64,000 nt of DNA, taken from assembly GCA_021811865.1 (NCBI GenBank), contig JAKAQB010000013.1, positions 1 to 64,000 on the forward strand, in the 5' to 3' direction. The notes beneath the pieces were generated by a model. That model searched no databases and was not told the origin of the DNA. It worked only from the letters and a program-made list of their open reading frames with translations. This DNA comes from Actinomycetes bacterium (GTDB lineage Bacteria; Actinomycetota; Acidimicrobiia; Acidimicrobiales; Palsa-688). The position numbers and the translations under genes were made by a program. Of this stretch, positions 8,825-17,980 are shown one piece after another. Position 1 is the stretch's first letter, and each line of letters opens with the position of its first letter.

Positions 8825-11779
8825 ATGCCGAAGCGCCCCACCCAGCCGCCCACCCCTGACCTCGGAGCCCTCGGTGAGCGCGTCTCTGCGGCCCGGGCTG
8901 CCACCGAGGCCCGCGGCGAGACCTTCTACCAGGGGGCGTCCAAGACCTTCCTGGCCGGCTTCCCGCCCCCCGAGCGCTGGGACGACTGGGTCGAGCTCGA
9001 CTCCAGGGCGTGGCCGGAGCGAGTGGAGCGCCACGCCATGCTGGTGCCGACGACCTGCTTCAACTGTGAGTCCGCCTGCGGGCTGCTCGCCTACGTCGAC
9101 CGCTCGACGCTGCAGGTCCGCAAGTTCGAGGGCAACCCTGCCCACCCTGGTTCGCGGGGGCGCAACTGCGCAAAGGGTCCGGCAACGATCAACCAGGTGA
9201 CCGACCCTGACCGCATCTTGTACCCGCTGCGCCGTGCAGGGCAGCGGGGGGAGGGCAAGTGGGAGCGGGTGAGCTGGGACGAGGCGCTCGACGCCCTCGC
9301 TGCCCGGCTGCGGGCAGCCATCGTCGAGGGGCGCCAGAACGAGATCATGATCCACATCGGCCGGCCGGGGGAGGACGGCTTCACCGAGCGGGTGCTCGCC
9401 TCCTGGGGGGTGGACGGCCACAACAGCCACACCAACGTCTGCTCCTCGGGCGGGCGCACGGGATTCCAGTTCTGGACGGGGATCGACCGGCCGAGCCCGG
9501 ACCACGCCAACGCCAAGGTCATCTACCTGATCAGCTCCCACCTGGAAACGGGCCACTACTTCAACCCGCACGCCCAACGGATAACCGAGGCGCGCGCCAA
9601 GGGTGCCAAGGTGATCGTGCTCGACACGCGCCTGTCCAACACCGCCACCCACGCCGACTACTGGCTGTCGCCCCAGCCCGGCTCCGAGGCGGCGATCAAC
9701 CTCGCCGTCGCCCGCCACATCATCACGACGGGTCGGGTCAACTGGGCCTTCGTCCACGACTGGTGGAACTGGCGCGAGTACATGGAGGCCCGCCGCCACG
9801 ACGGCCCGCAGACCTTCGAAGCCTTCCAGGCAGCCCTGGCGGAGGAGTACGACGGCTACAGCTTCGAGCTCGCGGCGGCCGAATCCGGCATCGACGCGGC
9901 TGTCCTGGCCGAGGTTGCCGAGGTCGTGGCCGGGGCGGGCACCGCCTTGTCCTGCCACTCCTGGCGCTCCGCGGCGGCCTCCAACCTCGGCGGCTGGCAG
10001 GTGAGCCGCACCGCGTTCTTCCTCGCCGCCCTGCTCGGGGCGGTGGCCACGCCCGGTGGGACCTTTCCCAACGCCTACAACAAGTACGTTCCTCGGCCCA
10101 TCCACACCCCGCCCCACCCGAAGGTGTGGCAGGAGCTGTCCTGGCCCCTCGAGTTCCCCCTCGCGCAGAACGAGCTGAGCTTCCTCCTCCCCCACTTCCT
10201 GAAAGACGGCCGCGGCCGGCTCGACACGTACTTCACCCGGGTCTACAACCCCGTGTGGACCAATCCCGACGGCCTGTCGTGGATGGAGGTCCTCACGGAT
10301 CCGGACAAGGTCGGTTGCTACGTGGCGCTCACCCCCACATGGAACGAGTCGGCCTACTTCGCTGACTGGGTGCTGCCGATGGGGCACGCCTCCGAGCGTC
10401 ACGACACCCACTCCTACGAGCAGTACGACGGCCAGTGGGTCGGCTTCCGCCAGCCGGTGCTGCGCGCCGCGCGCGAGCGGCTCGGCGAGACCGTCGCCGA
10501 TACCCGGTCGGTCAACCCCGGCGAGGTCTGGGAGGAGAACGAGCTCTACACCGAGCTGTCATGGAGGATCGACCCCGACGGCAGCCTCGGCATCCGCCAG
10601 TACCACGAGTCCCGGGAACGCCCGGGTGAGAAGCTCACCGTCGACGAGTACTACGGCTGGATGTTCGAGCACTCCGTGCCCGGCCTGCCCGAGGCTGCCG
10701 CCGCCGAGGGTGTCACCCCACTGCAGTACATGCGTCGCTACGGGGCATTCGAGATCACCAAGTACCAGGGCGCACTGTACGCCGGGGAGGTCCCCCCCGC
10801 CGAGCTCGAGGACGTCCGCGTCACCCCGACCGGCCGGGTCTACACCGCCGCCGCCAAGCCCGAGTCGGACAACCTCGTGCCCCTCGGCGCTCCCCCGCCC
10901 GACGACGAGGGCCGCCGGCCGGTCGGGGTCCTCGTCGACGGCACCGTCCGGCGAGGGTTCCCGACGCCGTCGGGGCGCCTGGAGTTCTACTCCTCCACCA
11001 TCGCCGCGTGGGGCTGGCCCGAGCACGCCCTGCCGGGCTACATCCGCAGCCACGTCCACCCGAGCGAGCTGGCGCCGGACCAGATGGTCCTCCTGTCCAC
11101 CTTCCGCCTCCCGACCCAGATCCACACCCGGTCGGCCAACAGCAAGTGGTTGGACGAGCTGTCCCACACCAACCCCGTATGGATCCACCCCAAAGACGCC
11201 GCCCGCGTCGGAGTTGCCCGCACGGGAGACCTCATCAGGGTCAGCACCGACATCGGCTACTTCGTAGCCAAGGCGTGGATCACCGAGGGCATCCGCCCCG
11301 GCGTCGTCGCTTGCAGCCACCACATGGGCCGCTGGAAGCTCACCGGCCACGACCAGGTGAGCCCCGGCGGGATGATGGCCACCGTCGAGCTCGGTCGCGG
11401 CGCCGTCGGGTGGTCGATGCGCGTCCGGGAACGGGTCGCGCCCTACAGCTCCGCCGATGCCGACACCCGCCGCATCTGGTGGTCCGACACCGGGGTCCAT
11501 CAGAACCTGACCATGCCAGTGCACCCAGATCCGATCTCGGGGATGCACTGCTGGCACCAGGCGGTCCGGGTCACCCCCGCCCGGCCCGGCGACAGCCACG
11601 GGGACATCGCCGTCGACACCGGCAAGGCCCGCGAGGTCTACAGGCAGTGGATGGCGAGGACCCGCCCGGCGGGGACCCACTCCCCCGACTCCACCCGCCG
11701 CCCGGTGTGGCTCATGCGACCGCTCAAGCCGGCCGCCGAGGTCTTCTCCCTGCCGGTAGCAACCGGGACACGGCGGTGA
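8825..11779 (+). CDS. Molybdopterin oxidoreductase catalytic subunit, SoeA/PsrA-like
   Basis: 984 residues of the DMSO-reductase superfamily. The N-terminal FeS site is C78-x2-C81-x3-C85 ... C115. The motif TNVCSSGGR places C206 as probable molybdenum ligand, as in Psr/Phs/Soe-type enzymes. Residues about 280-620 bind the two pterins, and the C-terminal dinucleotide-binding barrel begins near 740. No twin-arginine signal is present, so the enzyme is cytoplasmic. That favours a SoeABC-like sulfite-oxidising complex over periplasmic polysulfide or thiosulfate reductases, although substrate cannot be read from sequence. Its TGA overlaps the GTG of the chaperone gene that follows. Confidence 0.85.
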   Translation: MPKRPTQPPTPDLGALGERVSAARAATEARGETFYQGASKTFLAGFPPPERWDDWVELDSRAWPERVERHAMLVPTTCFNCESACGLLAYVDRSTLQVRKFEGNPAHPGSRGRNCAKGPATINQVTDPDRILYPLRRAGQRGEGKWERVSWDEALDALAARLRAAIVEGRQNEIMIHIGRPGEDGFTERVLASWGVDGHNSHTNVCSSGGRTGFQFWTGIDRPSPDHANAKVIYLISSHLETGHYFNPHAQRITEARAKGAKVIVLDTRLSNTATHADYWLSPQPGSEAAINLAVARHIITTGRVNWAFVHDWWNWREYMEARRHDGPQTFEAFQAALAEEYDGYSFELAAAESGIDAAVLAEVAEVVAGAGTALSCHSWRSAAASNLGGWQVSRTAFFLAALLGAVATPGGTFPNAYNKYVPRPIHTPPHPKVWQELSWPLEFPLAQNELSFLLPHFLKDGRGRLDTYFTRVYNPVWTNPDGLSWMEVLTDPDKVGCYVALTPTWNESAYFADWVLPMGHASERHDTHSYEQYDGQWVGFRQPVLRAARERLGETVADTRSVNPGEVWEENELYTELSWRIDPDGSLGIRQYHESRERPGEKLTVDEYYGWMFEHSVPGLPEAAAAEGVTPLQYMRRYGAFEITKYQGALYAGEVPPAELEDVRVTPTGRVYTAAAKPESDNLVPLGAPPPDDEGRRPVGVLVDGTVRRGFPTPSGRLEFYSSTIAAWGWPEHALPGYIRSHVHPSELAPDQMVLLSTFRLPTQIHTRSANSKWLDELSHTNPVWIHPKDAARVGVARTGDLIRVSTDIGYFVAKAWITEGIRPGVVACSHHMGRWKLTGHDQVSPGGMMATVELGRGAVGWSMRVRERVAPYSSADADTRRIWWSDTGVHQNLTMPVHPDPISGMHCWHQAVRVTPARPGDSHGDIAVDTGKAREVYRQWMARTRPAGTHSPDSTRRPVWLMRPLKPAAEVFSLPVATGTRR

Positions 11780-12693
11780 CAGCCACTCACGCCCTGGTCC
11801 CCGCCGCCGGTGAGGTGGGCGTCGTTGCGCCGCCCGGCGGCGACCCAGGCCGCTGGGAGCTGATCCGGGCCCTCGGGGCGCTCTGCAGCGTCGCGCCCCC
11901 CGGCGGGTGGGTGATCTCCGACGCCCTCGGGCTGCGCCGCTGGAGCCGGGCGGAGCACACCTCCGTGTTCGTGCTCGACCTCCCGCCGCACGCGTCGATC
12001 CACCTCGGCCCGGAAGGAAAGCTCGGCGGCGAGGGAGCAGATCGCGTCGCCGGGATGTGGCGGGCCCTCGGCCTGGAGCCACCGGCGGACGCCGACCACC
12101 TCGCTGCGCTCCTCGCGCTGTACGCAGAGCTCGGGCAGGCCGGCGACGCATGCCAGCGCAGCGATGCCCGCCGGCGTCTCGACCATGCCCGCCACGCCCT
12201 CCTCGCCGAGCACCTGATGTCCTGGCTCCCGGGCTACCTCGCTGCTGCCGGCGCGCAGCGCGCCGCCTCCGGCTGGGCGGCCCTCACCGCCGCTGCCATC
12301 CGGCGAGAGGTCGACCGGATGGGGCTCCCCGACGAGCTGCCAGCGGCGCTGCGCGAGGCGCCCGCCCCCCTCCGTGCCGGCGACGGCCTCAGCGAGCTGC
12401 TCGACGCCCTCCCCGCCCCGCTCCGCACGGGCTTCGTGCTGACCCAAGCCGACCTGGTGGGCGCAGGGCGCCAGATCGGGGTCGGTGTCCGCCGGGGGGA
12501 GCGCAGTTTCGCGCTGCGGGCGATGCTCGGACAAGACCCTGCCGCCACGCTCGCCTGGCTCGGTGCTCACGCCCGCCACTGGGTCTCCCTGCACCGCCAC
12601 AGCACCTTCGCCGGCCCGGCCCAGGACTGGTGGGCCGACCGAGCTGCCTCCACCTCCGCCGTCCTCGACTCCTTGGCCCGGAGCGTCGCATGA
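11776..12693 (+). CDS. TorD/DmsD-family molybdoenzyme chaperone
   Basis: 305 residues from GTG 11776, which overlaps the stop of the catalytic subunit (GTGA), indicating translational coupling. The region VFVLDLPPHASIHLGPEGKL followed by GLEPPADADHLAALLALYAEL is the conserved core of all-helical TorD-like chaperones, which bind the apo-enzyme until the pterin cofactor is loaded. The N-terminal ~50 residues are low in complexity. Because the partner enzyme lacks a Tat signal, the role here should be cofactor insertion rather than export proofreading. It ends convergently with whiB, 18 bp apart. Confidence 0.82.
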   Translation: MTATHALVPAAGEVGVVAPPGGDPGRWELIRALGALCSVAPPGGWVISDALGLRRWSRAEHTSVFVLDLPPHASIHLGPEGKLGGEGADRVAGMWRALGLEPPADADHLAALLALYAELGQAGDACQRSDARRRLDHARHALLAEHLMSWLPGYLAAAGAQRAASGWAALTAAAIRREVDRMGLPDELPAALREAPAPLRAGDGLSELLDALPAPLRTGFVLTQADLVGAGRQIGVGVRRGERSFALRAMLGQDPAATLAWLGAHARHWVSLHRHSTFAGPAQDWWADRAASTSAVLDSLARSVA

Positions 12694-12711
12694 CATGACC
12701 CCAAGGACCTC

Positions 12712-13143
12712 TCACGCCTCTCGCTGAACGCTGCCCCGGAGAGCCCCGCTGCGGCGCCACGACCTCCTCACCCGGCGGCGCTCCTCTTCGTCGAGCCCAC
12801 CCCAGATCCCGTACTGCTGGTTGGTGACGAGAGCCCAGGCACGACACTCCTGCTCCACCGGGCAGCACGCGCAGATGGCCTTGGCCCTCGCCGTCGCCTC
12901 TTGCGCCGGCCCCCCGCTGCCCACGGGGAAGAACAGCTCGGGGTCTGCACCGTCGCAGGCCGCGGCGAGTCGCCAACGCTCCTCGGTCGCCGGGCTCGGA
13001 GGGTACGGCCAGGGCAGGTCCCCATCGGAGGTCGAGAGCTCCTGCACCTGCTCCAGTGTCGGCCAGCAGCTCCCGACGCGCTTACCCTGACCTCCTGATC
13101 GATCCACAAGCTGCGATTGGGAGACAAGCCCTGGCAGCATCAT
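12712..13143 (-). CDS. WhiB-family iron-sulfur transcriptional regulator
   Basis: 143 residues. Four cysteines (C63, then C91-x2-C94-x5-C100) match the WhiB [4Fe-4S] ligands, and YGIWGGLDEEERR is the family turn followed by a basic C-terminal tail. WhiB proteins are actinobacterial and act with the principal sigma factor. The first ~50 residues are not part of the conserved domain, so a later start cannot be excluded, but no better in-frame start codon is visible than the ATG pair at 13143/13140. It diverges from the fabD operon, with 99 bp between starts, and could regulate it. Confidence 0.93.
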   Translation of the reverse strand: MMLPGLVSQSQLVDRSGGQGKRVGSCWPTLEQVQELSTSDGDLPWPYPPSPATEERWRLAAACDGADPELFFPVGSGGPAQEATARAKAICACCPVEQECRAWALVTNQQYGIWGGLDEEERRRVRRSWRRSGALRGSVQREA

Positions 13144-13242
13144 CCGGTCCCGTCGGGGCGGAGATGTAACCCTCCGGGGCGCCGAGCGGTCCTATGAGGT
13201 GAGACGGGACCGTCCCGCCTCCTCCGAGGAGGTCAGCGCCGG

Positions 13243-14457
13243 ATGCCAGCGTTCGTGTTCCCCGGGCAGGGATGGCAGCGGTCGGGGATGGGTCGCATGT
13301 GGACCGACCACCCGTCCTGGGAGCTGGTCGGGGACGCGTCGGACGCCGCCGGCCGCGACATCGCCCACCTGCTCCTCGAGGCGACCGACGACGAGCTGAC
13401 CGAGACCCGTAACGCCCAGCTGGCCACCTTCACGCTGAGCCTCGTAGTCCTCGACGCCGTCGAGCGCCTCGGCATCGAGCCGACCGCCTGCGCCGGCCAC
13501 AGCCTCGGCGAGTACGCCGCCCTGGTCGCCGCCGGCGTCATCGGGTTCGAGGACGGCGTCCGCCTGGTCTGCGAGCGCGGAGACGCCATGCAGGCTGCCG
13601 CCGACGCCGAGACCGGGGTGATGACCCTCGTGAGCGGCGCCGACGCCGAGACGGTGGACATCGCCTGCCGCCTGGCGGGCGGCGACGTCTGGCTGGCCAA
13701 CGACAACAGCCCCACCGAGACCGTGATAGCGGGTGAGCGCGACGCCGTCGACCGGGCCGGCGTGCGCGCCATCGAGCTCGGGGCCCGCAGCGTGCGGCCC
13801 GTGCCGGTAGGCGGGGCCTTTCACACCCCCTTCATGGCCGGCGCCCGCAACCGCGTCATCAAAGCCATGAAAGACGTCACCTTCCACCGCCCCGAGATGC
13901 CGGTCGTCGCCAACGTCGACGGGCGGGCGCACGCCGTGGCCGAGGGGTGGGAGACCCGTCTCGTGGCCCAGCTGACCAGCCCCGTGCGGTGGCGCCAGAG
14001 CGTGCTCCGCCTCAGCGGCCTGCTCGAGGAGCGGTCGGAGCGGGCCCGGCTGTTCGTCGAGCTCGGTCCCGGCTCGTCGCTCGCCCGGCTGGCCGGCCAG
14101 ACGCTGCCCGGCATCCGGTCTCTCAGCGTCTCCGCCCCCGACGACCTCGACGGCCTCGTCGACGCCGTCGCCGGCGACACGCCGCTGCGCGCCTTTGCCG
14201 CCGGCCACCACGGCGAGCACCTGTACGTGTCGGAGCGGGTCGTCATCAGCCCGAGCGCCGGGGTCTTCCAGCCCGTCCCGGACCTCGTCGACGGCGAGCT
14301 CGGGACCGACGCCACCGTGGATGTCGGCGGCCTCCTCGGCACCGTCGCCGGCGAGGATGTCCGGTCCCCGTTCACGGGCCGGCTCATGGGCATGCTCGCG
14401 GCGCGCGGCGAGCGGGTCCAGGTCGGCCAGCCGGTCGCCTGGCTCCGGGTCCGATGA
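13243..14457 (+). CDS. fabD: Malonyl-CoA:ACP transacylase with C-terminal biotinyl-like domain
   Basis: 404 residues, about 90 more than a normal FabD. Residues 1-310 are the transacylase: FPGQG at the N-terminus, nucleophile S87 in GHSLGE and H194 in GGAFHTPF. Residues about 325-404 form a barrel-sandwich (biotinyl/lipoyl-like) segment: ISPSAGVFQP, then EDVRSPFTGRLMGML and GERVQVGQPVAWL. No lysine occupies the hairpin where biotin or lipoate would be attached, so it is probably a non-modified docking or structural domain. ATG 13243 has GGAGG nine bases upstream. Its stop overlaps the fabH start (ATGA). It loads malonate on the ACP encoded two genes on. Confidence 0.9.
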   Translation: MPAFVFPGQGWQRSGMGRMWTDHPSWELVGDASDAAGRDIAHLLLEATDDELTETRNAQLATFTLSLVVLDAVERLGIEPTACAGHSLGEYAALVAAGVIGFEDGVRLVCERGDAMQAAADAETGVMTLVSGADAETVDIACRLAGGDVWLANDNSPTETVIAGERDAVDRAGVRAIELGARSVRPVPVGGAFHTPFMAGARNRVIKAMKDVTFHRPEMPVVANVDGRAHAVAEGWETRLVAQLTSPVRWRQSVLRLSGLLEERSERARLFVELGPGSSLARLAGQTLPGIRSLSVSAPDDLDGLVDAVAGDTPLRAFAAGHHGEHLYVSERVVISPSAGVFQPVPDLVDGELGTDATVDVGGLLGTVAGEDVRSPFTGRLMGMLAARGERVQVGQPVAWLRVR

Positions 14458-15446
14458 CCGGCACCCCAGGCCGGGGGGCGGCGATCACCGGTTGGGGCTC
14501 GGCACTCCCGCAGCGGGTCGTGACCAACGCCGACATCATGACAATCTTCGAGACGAGCGACGAGTGGATCGTCGAGCGCAGCGGGATCCACCGGCGGCGG
14601 GTCGCGAGCGGTCCGTTCGTCGACGAGCAACCACCGCTCCACCCCGACGACGGCGTCGGCTCGACAGGAGCCCTCGCCGTGGAGGCGGGGCGGCGCGCCC
14701 TCGACCAGGCCGGGCTCACCGGCACCGACATCGGGTTGCTCATCCTCTGCACCACCTCCCCGGACCAGGCCGTGCCTGCCACGTCGGCCGGCGTGTCCGC
14801 CGCGCTCGACATCGCCGGCGGGGCCATGGACCTCAACGCTGCCTGCGCGGGGTTCACCTACGGGCTGGTGACGGCATGCGGGATGATCGGTGCCGGCTTG
14901 GATCGGATCCTGGTGGTCGGCGCCGAGACCCTCACCCGCATCACGAACTGGTCCGACCGCACCAACGCCTTCCTCTTCGGAGACGGGGCCGGCGCGGTTG
15001 TCGTCGAGGCCGTGCCGGGTCCCGGCTCGCTGCTCGGATGGGACCTCGGGGTGGACGGCACCCTCGTCCCGCTGCTCTACGCCGACCACGGGTCGGGGAT
15101 GGCGATGCGAGGCCAGGAGGTGTTCCGCAAGGCGGTCAGGGTCACGGTGGACTCGGCGGAGCTGTCGATGCAGCGCGCCAAGGTCGCCGCCGAGGACATC
15201 GCCCTGTTCGTCCCCCACCAGGCGAACATCAGGATCATGGACGCCGTCGCCGAACGCCTGGGCCTTCCTCGCGACCGCGTCGCGTCCGTCATCGACGAGA
15301 CGGGCAACACGTCATCGGCGTCCATCCCGCTGGCCCTCGTCGACGCCGCCGGGGCAGGGCGCATCGCCGACGGGGACCTCGTCCTCCTCGCCGGGTTCGG
15401 CGCCGGGATGACCTGGGCGTCGGCAGTGTGGCGCTGGGGGCGCTGA
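14454..15446 (+). CDS. fabH: Beta-ketoacyl-ACP synthase III
   Basis: 330 residues. The catalytic triad is complete: C131 in LNAACAGF, H255 in PHQANIRI and N285 in ETGNTSSASIP. The N-terminal WIVERSGIHRRR is the FabH substrate-tunnel signature. It condenses an acyl-CoA primer with malonyl-ACP to start fatty-acid synthesis. The ATG overlaps the fabD stop by 4 bp, so translation is coupled. Branched-chain or acetyl primer preference cannot be read directly. Confidence 0.96.
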   Translation: MTGTPGRGAAITGWGSALPQRVVTNADIMTIFETSDEWIVERSGIHRRRVASGPFVDEQPPLHPDDGVGSTGALAVEAGRRALDQAGLTGTDIGLLILCTTSPDQAVPATSAGVSAALDIAGGAMDLNAACAGFTYGLVTACGMIGAGLDRILVVGAETLTRITNWSDRTNAFLFGDGAGAVVVEAVPGPGSLLGWDLGVDGTLVPLLYADHGSGMAMRGQEVFRKAVRVTVDSAELSMQRAKVAAEDIALFVPHQANIRIMDAVAERLGLPRDRVASVIDETGNTSSASIPLALVDAAGAGRIADGDLVLLAGFGAGMTWASAVWRWGR

Positions 15447-15579
15447 CCCCCCTCCTGCGCCGAGCTTGCCGAGCGGTGCGGGTAGCGCCGCCGGCGGCGG
15501 GTAGCACTACGCTCGCCGCGTCGTCCGCCAGGGGCTGCCACCGGCGGCCCGCAGTCCCCAAGGAGAGACCGGAGAGACC

Positions 15580-15819
15580 ATGGACAATGACGAGGCGTTC
15601 GAGAAGTTCAAGCAGTGTGCCGTCGAGGTGCTTCAGGTGGAGCCGGACAAGGTCACGCCCCAGGCCCGCTTCGCAGACGACCTCGACGCAGACAGCCTCG
15701 ACCTGGTGGAGCTCGTGATGGCGCTCGAGGAGCGCTTCGGCATCAGCGTCGACGAGTCGGAGCTCGAAGGGGTCGAGACCGTCGACCAGGCGTTCACCCT
15801 CGTCACTTCGAGGCTCTGA
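15580..15819 (+). CDS. acpP: Acyl carrier protein
   Basis: 79 residues, the standard ACP size. The phosphopantetheine attachment serine is S39 in DLDADSLDLVEL, and the acidic helix II follows. It is preceded by an AAGGAGA ribosome binding site. It carries the growing acyl chain for the surrounding FabD, FabH and FabF enzymes. Its TGA overlaps the ATG of fabF. Confidence 0.97.
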   Translation: MDNDEAFEKFKQCAVEVLQVEPDKVTPQARFADDLDADSLDLVELVMALEERFGISVDESELEGVETVDQAFTLVTSRL

Positions 15820-17033
15820 TGAAGGCGGCCCACGCCACCCCGGGCAGGGGGGCCGTCCCCGGTCGCCGCGTCGCCGTCACCGGGGTCGGGGTCGTGGCGC
15901 CGTGTGGCATCGGCAAGGAGGCGTTCTGGGCGGGGCTGCTCGGCCCGGCGCCGCGAGGTGAGCGCCGGGTGCACGGCCTCGACGCCGCCGCCGTCTACGG
16001 CCCCAAGGAGGCCCGGCGCGTCGACCCGTTCACGCAGTTCGCCGCCGTGGCCGCCGCCGAGGCGGTGGAGGACGCCGGCGGTCTCGACGCCCTCGCCGGC
16101 GACCCCGACCGTGCCGGCGTCACCATCGGCACCGGCATCGGCGGTCTCACCACCTTCGAGGTGCAGCACACGGTGCTCATGGAGCGGGGCGCCCGGCGGG
16201 TGACCCCGTTCCTCGTACCGATGATGATGGGAAACCGGGCAGCGGCCGACGTCTCCATGCGCTACGGGTTCCGGGGCCCGTGCGAAGCGACGGTCACAGC
16301 CTGCGCCGCCGGCACCCACAGCGTGGGCAACGGTGCCCGCCTCGTCGCGACCGGGCGCTGCGACGTGGTGCTGGCCGGTTCGGCCGAGGCGGCGATGACG
16401 CCCCTTTCGCTCGCCGGGTTCGGGAACATGACGGCACTGTCGACGTCGGGGATCTCACGGCCGTTCGACGCCCGCCGCGACGGCTTCGTCATGGGCGAGG
16501 GCGGGGCCGTGCTCGTCCTCGAGGACATGGATCGGGCCCTGGCGCGCCGCGCCCACATCTACGCCGAGCTGGCCGGCGCAGCCAGCAGCGCCGATGCCTA
16601 CCACATCACCGCCCCCTCCCCTGACGGCGCCGGCGCGGTGGCGTGCATGGAGCAAGCGCTCGCCGACGCCGGCGTCCTCGCCGACCAGGTCACCCACGTC
16701 AACGCCCACGGCACGTCGACCCCGAAGAACGACGCCGTCGAGGCGGACGCGATGGTGAAGGTCTTCGGGACACCCGGCCCGGCCGTGACCTCCATCAAGG
16801 GCATCACCGGCCACTCGCTCGGCGCCGCCGGCTCGCTCGAGGCCGTGGCGCTGGCGTTGAGCTTCGAGCACCGCCTCATCCCGCCAACGGTCGGGTGGGA
16901 GGTCGGCGACCCGGAGATCCACCTGGACCTCGTGACCGGCGCGGGGCGAGCGTGGGAGCCGGGGCCGGCGCTGTCGAACTCGTTCGGCTTCGGCGGGCAC
17001 AACGGCACGCTGGTCATGGTGCCGGCGGCGTGA
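15819..17033 (+). CDS. fabF: Beta-ketoacyl-ACP synthase II
   Basis: 404 residues. The thiolase-fold active site is intact: C162 in TACAAGT, H297 in VNAHGTSTPKND and H332 in GHSLGAAG. The C-terminal NSFGFGGHNGTLV motif is typical of KAS I/II. The start at 15819 overlaps the acpP stop. It elongates acyl-ACP with malonyl-ACP. No fabG, fabI or fabZ follow in this cluster, so the reductive steps are encoded elsewhere. Confidence 0.95.
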   Translation: MKAAHATPGRGAVPGRRVAVTGVGVVAPCGIGKEAFWAGLLGPAPRGERRVHGLDAAAVYGPKEARRVDPFTQFAAVAAAEAVEDAGGLDALAGDPDRAGVTIGTGIGGLTTFEVQHTVLMERGARRVTPFLVPMMMGNRAAADVSMRYGFRGPCEATVTACAAGTHSVGNGARLVATGRCDVVLAGSAEAAMTPLSLAGFGNMTALSTSGISRPFDARRDGFVMGEGGAVLVLEDMDRALARRAHIYAELAGAASSADAYHITAPSPDGAGAVACMEQALADAGVLADQVTHVNAHGTSTPKNDAVEADAMVKVFGTPGPAVTSIKGITGHSLGAAGSLEAVALALSFEHRLIPPTVGWEVGDPEIHLDLVTGAGRAWEPGPALSNSFGFGGHNGTLVMVPAA

Positions 17034-17069
17034 TCCGGCGGCGTGGTCCGGCGGCGTGGTCCGGCGGCG
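17022..17069. repeat. 13-bp tandem repeat across the fabF stop codon
   Basis: The units CCGGCGGCGTGAT, CCGGCGGCGTGGT and CCGGCGGCGTGGT follow head to tail from 17022, with a partial fourth copy at 17061. The fabF TGA lies in the first unit, so repeat-number changes could leave the reading frame intact while changing the 3' untranslated region. Confidence 0.8.
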
Positions 17070-17080
17070 CACAGGCCGGC

Positions 17081-17101
17081 GCCGCCGGCGACGCCGGCGG
17101 C
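17081..17101 (+). terminator. Candidate factor-independent terminator hairpin after fabF
   Basis: GCCGCCGGCG (17081-17090) and CGCCGGCGGC (17092-17101) are perfect inverse complements around a single A, 48 bp after the fabF stop. A loop of a few bases is expected in RNA. No T-tract follows, which is common in very GC-rich actinobacteria. It could serve both convergent genes. Confidence 0.4.
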
Positions 17102-17156
17102 GTGACGGTGGAGTCGGGGACCGGCGGCCGCTTGTCCGACGAGTTGGTGGTGAGGG

Positions 17157-17801
17157 TCAGCTGGCTGCGGCCACGTGCCCCGCGACGGCCTTGTGGCCGT
17201 TCGCCGGTGCCCATGCCGGCGCCAGGATCTCGGCCTCGCCGGACGTCCGGCGGGCGTGCCAGAAACCGAGCCCGACGAGCAGTACCATCACCAGTCCCAG
17301 GACGAAGCAGGCGACTCCTGCCCACAAGGCGATGGTGGCGAACACGCTGAACCCGTAGGCCTCCAGGAGCAGACCCCGCAGGGTGGTGCCCTGGAACACG
17401 GTCTGCTCCAGGGCCGCCAGGGAGGTCGCGGCAGCGCTACCCGGCGTAGCGGAGCGGGCGGCGCTGGAAGCGTCTGCGTACACCCCGTGGAACGGCATCT
17501 CCGACAGGTGGACGGCGATGAAGTCGTTGGCGTACACCTTGGCCTGCGCCCCGGTCAGGAGCTGCTGGCCGGCGTAGCGCGACACCGTCGGGATCATGCT
17601 CGGCGTGATCTCGGTCCCGGCCTTCGGGTGAGCAAACGCCGCCTTGGGAGGAAAGTAGATCTGCTGCATCGCGAGCTGGGCGTGGACGTTGGAGTTGGCA
17701 AAGCTGTAGCCCCACATTGCGAGGCCGCCGGCCACGAACAGGACAACCACGACGACGAGTCCGCCTGCACTGGTCAGGAGGTCGAACACCTTGCGTCTCA
17801 T
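17157..17801 (-). CDS. Two-helix membrane protein of unknown function
   Basis: 214 residues with a strong ribosome binding site (GGAGGATCAG before ATG 17801). One membrane helix at about 10-32 near the N-terminus and a second at about 155-185 enclose a ~120-residue extracytoplasmic domain containing the stretch LAMQQIYFPPKAAF. The C-terminal ~30 residues are cytoplasmic. I recognise it only as an actinobacterial hypothetical membrane protein type; no catalytic motif is visible. It converges with fabF. Confidence 0.7.
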   Translation of the reverse strand: MRRKVFDLLTSAGGLVVVVVLFVAGGLAMWGYSFANSNVHAQLAMQQIYFPPKAAFAHPKAGTEITPSMIPTVSRYAGQQLLTGAQAKVYANDFIAVHLSEMPFHGVYADASSAARSATPGSAAATSLAALEQTVFQGTTLRGLLLEAYGFSVFATIALWAGVACFVLGLVMVLLVGLGFWHARRTSGEAEILAPAWAPANGHKAVAGHVAAAS

Positions 17802-17980
17802 CTGATCCTCCCTGCTTCCTTCTCGGTTCTGAGGAGCCGAGGTCTTCGGCCCGTCCAGTCAATTGTCGGGAGGATCCGACGACGAACGCGTAGGGCCGAA
17901 GGTCCTGCTCGTCGCGCCCAAAGCAATCTGTGACGGGGGGCACTCGGCGGGCCGCGCCGGGCTCCCCGCGGCCGGGAACG

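Noticed and set aside
8825..11779. Calling the molybdoenzyme formate dehydrogenase or nitrate reductase.
   Set aside because: The Cys-containing TNVCSSGG motif, lack of signal peptide and NrfD-type partner fit Psr/Phs/Soe enzymes better.
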